Origin: Zoogloeaceae bacterium
GTDB lineage: Bacteria > Pseudomonadota > Gammaproteobacteria > Burkholderiales > Rhodocyclaceae
Length of the DNA: 9,901 bases
Reading direction: 5' to 3'
Assembly (NCBI GenBank): GCA_031290955.1
Contig: JAISLJ010000078.1
Location: forward strand, 1 to 9,901
The notes beneath the pieces are model-generated. The model was not told where the DNA came from. It did no database searches and worked only from the letters and a program-made list of their open reading frames with translations. Within the stretch, counting starts at the first letter, position 1. Every line of letters begins with the position of its first letter. Positions 1 through 5,735 of this stretch are shown in pieces. Both the position numbers and the translations under genes were made by a program.

Positions 1-888
1 CTCGACCGTGGCCTTGCCGCCGCGCTTACCACGCGCCCGGACGCCGAACGTCCCGGCCTGGTGGGTTTCGCGGCCATCGGCGGCGGCAACCTGCGCTATC
101 AAACCGGCTCGCACATTGATGTAGACGGCTACACGCTCATCGCCGGAGCCAGCGCCACGCGCACCCTGCCCGCAGGCGGCGCAGTGACGCTGGGCGCGTT
201 CATCGAACACGGCGAGGGCGATTACGATACCTTCAACAGCTTCGCCAACGCCGCCAGTGTGCACGGCAAGGGCGATGCCGACTACACCGGCGGCGGTCTT
301 CTCGCGCATGTAAAATCCTGCGAAACGACCTGCGGCGATTACCTGTATGCGGAAGCCAGCGCCCGCGCCGGAAAGATCGACCTCGACTACGCCGCCCGCG
401 ACCTGCTTGATGGCTTTGGTCGCCGCGCCGCCTACAGGAGTTCCTCCCGCTACGCCAGCGCCCACGCGGGCATCGGCTACGTCTGGAACCTGAGCGAAAC
501 TTCCAGCCTCAAGCTCTACGGACAATATTCATGGAGCCGTCAAGGGGCGGATACCGTGACCCTCAGCACCGGCGAACCCGTGAAATTCTCGGCGGTCGAT
601 TCCCACCGCACCCGCCTGGGCGCGCGCTGGAACCAAGCCGTCACCCGACACGGCCAAGCCTACCTGGGCGCGGCCTGGGAGCGCGAATACGACGGCAAGG
701 CCAAGGCGAGCCTCCACGGCTACCGCCTCGCCACGCCCGAACTGAAAGGCGACACCGGCATCGTCGAACTCGGCTTCACCCTCACGCCGACAACCACACA
801 ACCCGTAAGCCTGGATATCGGCATCCAAGGCTACACCGGAAAACGCGAAGGCGTGACGGGGAGCTTCCGGGTGAACTACCGCTTCTGA
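1..888 (+). CDS. Autotransporter C-terminal beta-barrel domain (5' end outside window)
   Basis: This is the 3' part of a gene that enters the window in frame at base 1; the 295 visible residues have no stop. A GTG at 61 is only internal. The protein looks like the translocator domain of a type V (autotransporter) secretion protein. It shows alternating polar/hydrophobic strands rich in Gly, Tyr and Thr (for example YTLIAGASATRTLP, LKLYGQYSWSR and TGIVELGFTLTP). It ends in the outer-membrane signature VNYRF with a C-terminal Phe, which the BAM machinery recognises. About 290 residues fits a whole 12-strand barrel of this family. The passenger domain would lie upstream and cannot be seen, so substrate and role are unknown. 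Two cysteines (residues 107 and 111 of the visible part, CETTC) are unusual for a barrel. No T-rich terminator follows; palindromes begin 20 bases after the stop. The family call is firm, the specific function unknown. Confidence 0.85.
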   Translation, partial: LDRGLAAALTTRPDAERPGLVGFAAIGGGNLRYQTGSHIDVDGYTLIAGASATRTLPAGGAVTLGAFIEHGEGDYDTFNSFANAASVHGKGDADYTGGGLLAHVKSCETTCGDYLYAEASARAGKIDLDYAARDLLDGFGRRAAYRSSSRYASAHAGIGYVWNLSETSSLKLYGQYSWSRQGADTVTLSTGEPVKFSAVDSHRTRLGARWNQAVTRHGQAYLGAAWEREYDGKAKASLHGYRLATPELKGDTGIVELGFTLTPTTTQPVSLDIGIQGYTGKREGVTGSFRVNYRF

Positions 889-907
889 GTCCTGGCGGAC
901 AGCAATG

Positions 908-922
908 CGGCGCTTCGCGCCG
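908..922. repeat. GC-rich 6-bp hairpin after the autotransporter stop
   Basis: Bases 908-913 (CGGCGC) and 917-922 (GCGCCG) form a perfect 6-bp stem with a TTC loop, 20 bases after the autotransporter stop. No T-tract follows on the plus strand, so it is not a canonical Rho-independent terminator. It could stabilise the 3' end of the mRNA. Confidence 0.5.
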
Positions 923-937
923 AAGAGCCTTTCCAAA

Positions 938-959
938 CCCTCTCCCTGAAGGGAGAGGG
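938..959. repeat. Perfect 10-bp palindrome (CCCTCTCCCT / AGGGAGAGGG)
   Basis: Bases 938-947 and 950-959 are perfect inverted copies separated by GA. The word resembles a pyrimidine/purine palindrome scattered between genes in many beta- and gammaproteobacterial genomes. That resemblance is from memory, not from a search. No T-run follows on the plus strand; three Ts follow on the minus strand. It probably acts as an intergenic repeat or mRNA 3' stabiliser rather than a strong terminator. Confidence 0.6.
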
Positions 960-1001
960 AATCATGTGGATGCGGGAAGGGGATTGCACATCTGAACCAG
1001 C

Positions 1002-1107
1002 GTGTGGATTGCCGCGTCGCTATGCGCCTCGCAATGACAACAAAGTGGGGGGCGGCTTCCAGCCGCCCCAAGGAATGACCGCGAGCAGAACCTGCGGCAA
1101 TCCACAC
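1002..1107. repeat. 106-bp palindromic element with 14-bp terminal inverted repeats
   Basis: The left end, 1002-1015 (GTGTGGATTGCCGC), is the exact reverse complement of the right end, 1094-1107. Inside is an ATTGC (1008-1012) ... GCAAT (1031-1035) pair, which resembles a dispersed bacterial intergenic palindrome. An 8-bp hairpin follows (1049-1056 with 1062-1069, GGGGCGGC/GCCGCCCC). No target-site duplication is visible at the ends, and the element encodes nothing. It could be a REP doublet or a MITE-like element. It abuts the apparent start of the membrane-protein gene at 1136, whose open frame extends back into it as far as 1079. Confidence 0.65.
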
Positions 1108-1135
1108 CCGCGGGCGCTCGTTCCTGTCGCTGTGC

Positions 1136-2140
1136 GTGGCGCTGGTCACCATGCTCTTCACGATCACCCTTCCCGTGACGAGTCGATACCTGATCGCGAC
1201 GTTTTTCTGGCCAGTCATCGTAGTTTTCATTTTCTTGCGCCACCGTCTGGAACAACATTTCTTTGTGCCCGCAACGCTCCTTTCCCTGCTGGCCGTGGGC
1301 CTCATGGGATTGAGTTCCCACAGGCTCATGGAAGCGAACGGACTGCGTGGAGATTATTATCCAGAAGAAATTTCCTGCATCAATGACGCGCTCGAACGCG
1401 AGAATCTCTCCAATGGGATCGCCCAATACTGGGACGCCAAGCCCATCCAGATGTTCAGCAGGCGGAAGATTCAAATCGCACAGCATCTTGAGAACCTGGA
1501 GGAAATGCGCTGGATCACGTCGGAAGGATATTTCCGGGAACGCTACGATTTTGCAATCATCACGGAAAAGCCCTTGGGCGGCAACTACCGTCTTTCCACC
1601 GATATTCTGGCGCGCCTGAATGGAGAACCTCAAAGGATCACGCGCTGCGGAAAAAGATCGCTTTATCTTTATGGGAAGAATAAGCTACGTGCCCGGAAAA
1701 TTATCCGGGTCGGGGATTCCTATACTTGGGGAGGCTGTGCGTTACCTACAACCATTGGCGTACCTGTGGTCATTGATGAAAAGACTCCCGTTTGCGAGAT
1801 GCGCAAAAAGGAACTTTCCAGCACCGGCCATTTGACCTACGGCCCTTATGAACACTTGCCGCCGGGAAAGTATTTATTCGAGATTGTTTATTCGGGTTCC
1901 GGGCCGGAGGAAACGCTTGGCGAATGGGATGTCGTCCTGGCTTTGCCCAAGGAAGCCCGGGTGCTGGAAAAAGGGGCGATTCCAGCCCTTATTTCCGGGG
2001 AAGGGAAAATCGTCGGGACATTTGTGCTCGAAGCGGACGGTGTGCGAAAACCCGATCGCCTTCGGGTGGAAATTCGTGCCTTTGCGCATGCGCATGCCTC
2101 ACTCGGCATCCGCAGTCTCCACATCCGGCGCGAGGGTTGA
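1136..2140 (+). CDS. Membrane protein with beta-rich C-terminal domain, probably 5'-truncated
   Basis: The start at GTG 1136 (334 aa) is uncertain. No Shine-Dalgarno is visible, and the frame stays open back to a stop at 1076-1078, inside the palindromic element. The first ~65 residues hold about three hydrophobic segments (VALVTMLFTITLP, YLIATFFWPVIVVFIFL, FFVPATLLSLLAVGLMGL). A soluble region follows, with YWDAKP near residue 100 and YDFAII near 140. A beta-rich domain from about residue 190 carries LTYGPYEHLPPGKYLFEI. This layout, last helices of a polytopic protein plus an extracytoplasmic domain, recalls the C-terminal part of GT39/ArnT-like membrane glycosyltransferases. That is an inference; no catalytic region is present. 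The gene is visibly more A+T-rich than its neighbours. Its last 42 bases overlap the end of mnmC on the other strand. It may be a decayed remnant or a small hypothetical protein. Confidence 0.6.
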   Translation: MALVTMLFTITLPVTSRYLIATFFWPVIVVFIFLRHRLEQHFFVPATLLSLLAVGLMGLSSHRLMEANGLRGDYYPEEISCINDALERENLSNGIAQYWDAKPIQMFSRRKIQIAQHLENLEEMRWITSEGYFRERYDFAIITEKPLGGNYRLSTDILARLNGEPQRITRCGKRSLYLYGKNKLRARKIIRVGDSYTWGGCALPTTIGVPVVIDEKTPVCEMRKKELSSTGHLTYGPYEHLPPGKYLFEIVYSGSGPEETLGEWDVVLALPKEARVLEKGAIPALISGEGKIVGTFVLEADGVRKPDRLRVEIRAFAHAHASLGIRSLHIRREG

Positions 2141-4033
2141 TTCGGGTTGGAGACGATGCCGGATGAGAAAACGTTCCGGCGCGACGGCGCGGACGAGGTC
2201 GCTGGAAAGCGGCAGCGGGTCGCCGTGCATCTGGCTGGCCAGCAGGTCGGCCATCAGGGCGGACCAGACGATGCCGCGTGAACCAAATCCCTGAAGGCAC
2301 CACAGGCCGGCTTGCTTGGGCATATGGCGGCGGCGCGGCGCGGCAGGGTCGGGCACCGGGCCGACGATGGGCAAGCGATCCGGCGACATCGGGCGAAACC
2401 CGACCCGGCCTTGCAAGAGGCGCGCATTGATTCGTCCGGTGAATCCCGGCAGCAAATCTTCGAGCTTTTGCAGGTTTTCCTGATGCTCTTCCAGCGTCTC
2501 GAAGGGATTTTCATCTTCCAGCCGAAAACTCGCGCCCGCAACCTGCACGCCATCAACCGGCGGCGTCACATAACCCTTGCCGCACACGAGCAGCCGCAAG
2601 GGCGGCGCCTGGTCGGCGGGGAGCCAGGAGACCTGTCCACGCGCCGAACGTTGCGGCAGCCAGGCCAGCGGGGCGAACCGGGGCGCATCGACTCCGCCCG
2701 CCAGCACGAGATGCGGCGCTGTCGCAACAGGTTTTCCGTCGTCATCCAGTGCCTCCCAGCCCTGACCGCCCCGACGGATCGCGCCAACCGGCGTGGCAGG
2801 CATGAAAGTGATCGCCGAAGAGGCCAGAAGATTGGCTGTGCACAGGGCGCGCGGCATCACCCAGCCGCCTTGGGGAAAATACCAGCCGCCGCGTGGAACG
2901 GGGAAATCGAGCAGGTGGCTGGACGCCGTGGCATTCAGGTATTGCAGGAATTCCGCTGGAAAGCCGAGCGCCTGCGCGGTCCGGGCCTGCGCGGCTTCCT
3001 GCGCCGCGTCGCGGGCCAGATGCAAAGCGCCGACCTGGCCCCAGCGCACGGGTAGCCCCGCTGCCGCCAGCGCCGCAAGATGGCGGGAGGCCGCCAGAAA
3101 GCCAGCCCGCGTCAGACGCGCCAAAAAGTTGTCATCCGCCGAAGGCAGGGGACGCATCACACCGGCAAGGTTTCCGGATGCGCCCTCGCCCGGCGCGGCG
3201 CGGCGCTCCAGCACCGTCACCCGCCACCCTCGCGCCGCCAGGGCGGCGGCGGCAGAAGAGCCGGCAACGCCCGCGCCGATGATGATTGCCTGTCGCGTTG
3301 CCGCTGCGGGCAAGGCGTACCGCGCAGGCTTGCGTGACCGGTAGCGTCCCGCCAGCATCTGCCGCTTTTCCGCGAAGCCGGGACGCTTTTCGAGGTCGAA
3401 TTCATTGGCTGCCAGTGCCCGCCGCAAGGCTCCGGCAACCGACCAGGTGGCAAGCGTCGCGCCCGGCGCAGCCAGACGGGCGAGGGCATGGCAGATTTCG
3501 GGCGACCACAGATCCGGATTTTTCTCCGGCGCGAAGCCATCCAGATAGAAAGCGTCCGCCGCCAGCATGAGCCGCCGCAATACATGGACGGCATCCCCGA
3601 AAACCAGGGTCAGGACAAGGCGACCTTCGGCGAGGGGAATGCGATGGATGCCGGGCACAAGAAGCGGCCACTGCTTTCGGAGCGCTTCTGCCAGCGGCGC
3701 GAACTCCGGCCACAGCGCCTGTGCGCGGGCGAGATCTTCGCGGGGGAGCGGATGCTTTTCGACAGAAACATAATGCAGAACGCGGCAGGCATTGGCATCC
3801 GCCTGCCAGCACGCCCAGGTGGCAAGAAAGTTGAGTCCCAGGCCAAAGCCGGTTTCCAGGATGACGAAACGTTCCCGTCCCCGCCAGCGTTCCGGCAGAT
3901 CATTGCCGCCCAGGAACACATGCCGCGCCTGCTCCGGCCCGCCATGCCGCGTGTGATAGACATCGCCATAGCGCCCGGAACAGGGCGTGCCCTCCGGCGT
4001 AAAGGCAAGCGCGCCGGGTTGCAGGGGGATCAT
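2099..4033 (-). CDS. mnmC: Bifunctional tRNA 5-methylaminomethyl-2-thiouridine biosynthesis protein MnmC
   Basis: MnmC performs the last two steps of mnm5s2U34 synthesis in the wobble position of certain tRNAs. Its FAD domain converts cmnm5s2U to nm5s2U, and its SAM-dependent domain methylates that to mnm5s2U. Both domains are present in 644 aa, close to the E. coli length. The N-terminal MnmD methyltransferase has LETGFGLGLNFL (59-70) and YLDGFAPEKNPDLW (163-176). The C-terminal oxidoreductase has the dinucleotide-binding IIGAGVAGSSAAAALAARGW (251-270), followed by VTVLERR, GASGNLAGVMRP (284-294) and a late GRVGFRPMSPDRLPIVGP block. I chose ATG 4033 over an upstream in-frame ATG (4141) for two reasons: homology begins at MIPLQPG, and this ATG overlaps the nqrM stop as ATGA, implying translational coupling. 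The stop falls inside the convergent membrane-protein gene. The enzyme is cytoplasmic. Confidence 0.96.
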   Translation of the reverse strand: MIPLQPGALAFTPEGTPCSGRYGDVYHTRHGGPEQARHVFLGGNDLPERWRGRERFVILETGFGLGLNFLATWACWQADANACRVLHYVSVEKHPLPREDLARAQALWPEFAPLAEALRKQWPLLVPGIHRIPLAEGRLVLTLVFGDAVHVLRRLMLAADAFYLDGFAPEKNPDLWSPEICHALARLAAPGATLATWSVAGALRRALAANEFDLEKRPGFAEKRQMLAGRYRSRKPARYALPAAATRQAIIIGAGVAGSSAAAALAARGWRVTVLERRAAPGEGASGNLAGVMRPLPSADDNFLARLTRAGFLAASRHLAALAAAGLPVRWGQVGALHLARDAAQEAAQARTAQALGFPAEFLQYLNATASSHLLDFPVPRGGWYFPQGGWVMPRALCTANLLASSAITFMPATPVGAIRRGGQGWEALDDDGKPVATAPHLVLAGGVDAPRFAPLAWLPQRSARGQVSWLPADQAPPLRLLVCGKGYVTPPVDGVQVAGASFRLEDENPFETLEEHQENLQKLEDLLPGFTGRINARLLQGRVGFRPMSPDRLPIVGPVPDPAAPRRRHMPKQAGLWCLQGFGSRGIVWSALMADLLASQMHGDPLPLSSDLVRAVAPERFLIRHRLQPESTLAPDVETADAE

Positions 4034-4266
4034 TCCGGCGGATTCTTTTCCGTCCCGGAAGACGCATACAGCGCCTTCAGTTTTGCCCCGGCACGCGCCA
4101 CGCGGCGTTTCACGCAGGGATTCCTGCATCCGGCCGCGCACTCGCCCCTCAGGGCTTCATGCCCGCCGCAACGCCCGGCGATGGGCTTGCGCCCCATCAT
4201 GACGCCAATCGCCATGATGAACACCAGGAAAAGAATAATGCCGAACGTGACCAAGAAAGTAATCAT
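4030..4266 (-). CDS. nqrM: Na+-NQR maturation protein NqrM
   Basis: This small protein (78 aa from ATG 4266) has one N-terminal membrane helix, MITFLVTFGIILFLVFIMAI, followed by the family signature GRKPIAGRCGG and further cysteines: C33, C43, C47 and C51. This is the NqrM (formerly DUF539) pattern. Family members are needed to mature the Na+-translocating NADH:quinone oxidoreductase, probably by delivering iron to the NqrD/NqrE site, and a cysteine at about position 33 is reported as essential. The ATG at 4266 is preferred because AGGA lies 8 bases upstream; an in-frame ATG at 4275 would add three residues and has its AGG almost touching it. The stop overlaps the mnmC start by four bases. 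No nqrA-F or apbE gene lies in the window, so its complex is encoded elsewhere. The short basic C-terminal tail is not informative. Confidence 0.9.
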   Translation of the reverse strand: MITFLVTFGIILFLVFIMAIGVMMGRKPIAGRCGGHEALRGECAAGCRNPCVKRRVARAGAKLKALYASSGTEKNPPE

Positions 4267-4283
4267 GAAAACCATCCTGATGG

Positions 4284-4319
4284 AAAAATGCCCTGTGCTC
4301 CGAACCCGGAACGGGCATT
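4284..4319 (-). terminator. Possible Rho-independent terminator after the tsaD/ParE-like unit
   Basis: Read on the minus strand, AATGCCC (4319-4313) pairs with GGGCATT (4293-4287). An inner TCCG/CGGA stem with a GGTT loop sits between them, and the hairpin runs into five Ts (4288-4284). It lies between the ParE-like stop (4380) and the nqrM start. Its first arm overlaps the predicted nqrM -10, so a transcript starting near 4310 would lack that arm and could not form the full terminator. Confidence 0.45.
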
Positions 4320-4346
4320 GTGCGCACTGCTTGCCAGGATTGTCAA
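4317..4346 (-). promoter_or_regulatory. Predicted sigma-70 promoter for nqrM-mnmC
   Basis: On the minus strand a perfect -35 hexamer TTGACA (4346-4341) lies 18 bases from CACAAT (4322-4317), a fair -10. Transcription would begin near 4310, about 45 bases before the nqrM ATG. This is sequence matching only. Confidence 0.45.
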
Positions 4347-4379
4347 ATGCGATTTCACCGAGCGAATTCCGCCAGGTGC

Positions 4380-4553
4380 TTATGACAATTTGAAGCCAGC
4401 TTCCTTTTGATGCCGAACGGAAAGAACGGTTACTGTGTCATGCTCGATCTCGACGCGATACCGCGCCGCGTAGCCACTGTGACCGAAGTCGACAACCAAT
4501 TCCCGGTAATTGTCAGGCGTATTCTCGATAGGACGGTTGGCGCTCTGCGTCAT
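4380..4553 (-). CDS. 57-aa ParE/RelE-family toxin-like fragment coupled to tsaD
   Basis: This is a short ORF of 57 codons starting at ATG 4553, three bases after the tsaD TGA and in the same frame, with ACG between. GGAGG lies 8 bases upstream inside the tsaD tail, so initiation should be efficient and coupled. The protein matches the second half of ParE-type toxins: YRELVVDFGHSGYAARYRVE (16-35), then VTVLSVRHQKEAGF (41-54), the usual VLAVRHQREAGY-like ending. Intact ParE proteins are about 90-100 aa and start with a helical hairpin, which is absent here; residues 1-15 are unlike that hairpin. No antitoxin gene lies beside it. It may be a decayed toxin remnant retained behind tsaD, or a small protein with another role. 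The family resemblance is strong; activity as a toxin is doubtful. Confidence 0.7.
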   Translation of the reverse strand: MTQSANRPIENTPDNYRELVVDFGHSGYAARYRVEIEHDTVTVLSVRHQKEAGFKLS

Positions 4554-4556
4554 CGT

Positions 4557-5582
4557 TCAATCCTCCGTCATCAATTCGGCGAACGGCCAGCGGGGGCGGA
4601 CGGAAAAACTTCCTGCGGTCGAAGGACTTTGGCCTGCCAGCAGGCGCATGGCAGCGGCAAAGGCGATCATGGCGCCGTTATCGGTACAGAATTCGAGGGG
4701 AGGATAATACACGCGGCAGCCGTGGCGCGGGCATTCCGCGTCCAGGCAGTGGCGCAGGGCCGCGTTGGCGCCGACGCCGCCCGCCACGACCAGACGCTGC
4801 ATGCCGGTGTGGCGCAGGGCGGCGAGGGATTTTCCCGCCAGCACGGCCACGACGGCATCCTGGAAGGCGCGCGCCACATCGGCCCGGAAATCCGGGCGTT
4901 CTTCGGGATGATCCCGCACCAGTGTGCGCACGGCGGTTTTCAGCCCGGCGAAGCTGAACTGGAAATCGCCGGAACGCAGCATGGGCCGGGGCAAGGCAAA
5001 CACGCCAGACCGCCCCGCTTCCGCCAGACGCGACAGGGCCGGGCCGCCGGGGTATTCGAGCCCCAGGAGCTTGGCGGTCTTGTCGAAAGCCTCTCCTGCC
5101 GCGTCATCCAGGGTTTCGCCCAGCAGTTCGTACTGGCCCACGCCGCGGACGGCCAGAAGCTGTGTGTGTCCGCCGGAAACCAGAAGCGCCACGAACGGAA
5201 ATTCCGGGGGATCGGGCGCGATGAGCGGGGAGAGAAGATGGCCTTCCAGATGATGTACGGGCAAGGTCGGCTTGCGCAAGGCAACAGCCAATCCCTGGGC
5301 AAAGGCCGCGCCGACCAGAAGCGCCCCCGCCAGCCCCGGCCCTCGGGTGTAGGCCACAACGTCGATTTCCCGCAAACCCACGGCGCTCTGCGCGAGCACA
5401 TGGCGCAGGAGCGGCGTCAGGCGGCGGATGTGGTCGCGGGAAGCTAGCTCCGGCACGACGCCGCCATACTCGGCATGCAGCGCGACCTGCGAATGCAAGG
5501 CATGCGCCAGCAAGCCTCGCTCCGTATCGTAGAGCGCAAGACCAGTTTCATCACAGGAGGATTCGATGCCCAGGATACGCAT
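4557..5582 (-). CDS. tsaD: tRNA N6-adenosine threonylcarbamoyltransferase TsaD
   Basis: TsaD transfers the threonylcarbamoyl group from threonylcarbamoyl-AMP to A37 of ANN-decoding tRNAs (t6A). It works with TsaB and TsaE in the cytoplasm after TsaC/Sua5 makes the intermediate. The 341-aa protein matches the family length. It begins MRILGIESSCDETG and has HAEYGGVVPELASRDH (36-51). It carries the metal-binding HHLEGH (H111 and H115), the LLVSGGHTQLL loop (133-143), FSFAGLKT (209-216), VAGGVGAN (266-273) and CTDNGAM with D301, the third metal ligand. The start at 5582 is set by homology; an upstream extension to 5681 is non-conserved. No good Shine-Dalgarno is visible before ATG 5582. A ParE-like ORF starts three bases after the stop. 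fliN lies upstream, separated by a probable terminator, so tsaD probably has its own promoter, which I could not identify. Confidence 0.97.
   Translation of the reverse strand: MRILGIESSCDETGLALYDTERGLLAHALHSQVALHAEYGGVVPELASRDHIRRLTPLLRHVLAQSAVGLREIDVVAYTRGPGLAGALLVGAAFAQGLAVALRKPTLPVHHLEGHLLSPLIAPDPPEFPFVALLVSGGHTQLLAVRGVGQYELLGETLDDAAGEAFDKTAKLLGLEYPGGPALSRLAEAGRSGVFALPRPMLRSGDFQFSFAGLKTAVRTLVRDHPEERPDFRADVARAFQDAVVAVLAGKSLAALRHTGMQRLVVAGGVGANAALRHCLDAECPRHGCRVYYPPLEFCTDNGAMIAFAAAMRLLAGQSPSTAGSFSVRPRWPFAELMTED
4562..4566 (-). promoter_or_regulatory. Shine-Dalgarno of the ParE-like ORF
   Basis: GGAGG on the minus strand, within the last codons of tsaD, lies 8 bases before ATG 4553. It is the main reason to treat this short ORF as translated. 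Confidence 0.65.
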
Positions 5583-5586
5583 GTTC

Positions 5587-5611
5587 TGAAAACCAAGTTT
5601 TGAAAACCAAG
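5587..5611. repeat. 14-bp-period direct repeat in the tsaD leader
   Basis: TGAAAACCAAG occurs at 5587-5597 and again at 5601-5611, immediately upstream of the tsaD start on the minus strand, where it reads CTTGGTTTTCA twice. It occupies the place where a ribosome-binding site would be. It could be a protein- or RNA-binding site or a chance slippage product. Confidence 0.5.
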
Positions 5612-5679
5612 GATAGAGAAAACGAAAAAGCGCGCGGAAAAGTGAGCGGCAGCGCCAGAACAGGCGTCTCCTGCCAACC

Positions 5680-5734
5680 AAAAAAATTGCCGTCCGCCAG
5701 GACCCGTCTGCCAGGCCCCGTCTGCGGGACGGAC
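5680..5734 (-). terminator. Probable Rho-independent terminator of the fliKLMN run
   Basis: On the minus strand, one base after the fliN stop, GTCCGTC (5734-5728) can pair with GGCGGAC (5698-5692), with one G-U pair. GGCAA follows and then a run of seven Ts (5686-5680). The long apical region holds a 14-bp tandem repeat with one mismatch (5696-5709 and 5710-5723, GCCAGGACCCGTCT-like), which offers alternative stems. The position and T-run support termination between fliN and tsaD. Confidence 0.6.
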
Positions 5735-5735
5735 T

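Noticed and set aside
908..1069. Possible CRISPR-like or riboswitch structure from clustered hairpins
   Set aside because: The hairpins differ from each other, there is no repeat-spacer periodicity, and no conserved riboswitch core was recognised.
529..1633. Two minus-strand open frames of 223-266 codons
   Set aside because: They run antisense through the autotransporter barrel, the palindromic region and the membrane-protein gene. They read through repeats and show no domain or ribosome-binding site.
2086..2097. 12-base palindrome GCATGCGCATGC as an operator
   Set aside because: It lies inside the coding sequence of the membrane protein just past the mnmC stop, far from any promoter. It is explained by codons for AHAHA, so I do not call it a site.
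2312..3812. Several open frames on both strands inside mnmC
   Set aside because: All are shadows of the MnmC reading frame, which carries both complete domains.
4034..4141. 36-residue N-terminal extension of MnmC
   Set aside because: It would lie entirely over nqrM in another frame. The ATGA overlap at 4033 and the start of family homology favour the shorter form.
4407..5447. 346-codon open frame on the plus strand
   Set aside because: It mirrors tsaD and the ParE-like ORF. The translation is His/Gly/Gln-rich and unlike any family.
5583..5681. 33-residue N-terminal extension of TsaD
   Set aside because: TsaD homologues start at MRILGIESSCDET; the extension is non-conserved and runs across the direct repeats and up to the fliN terminator T-run.
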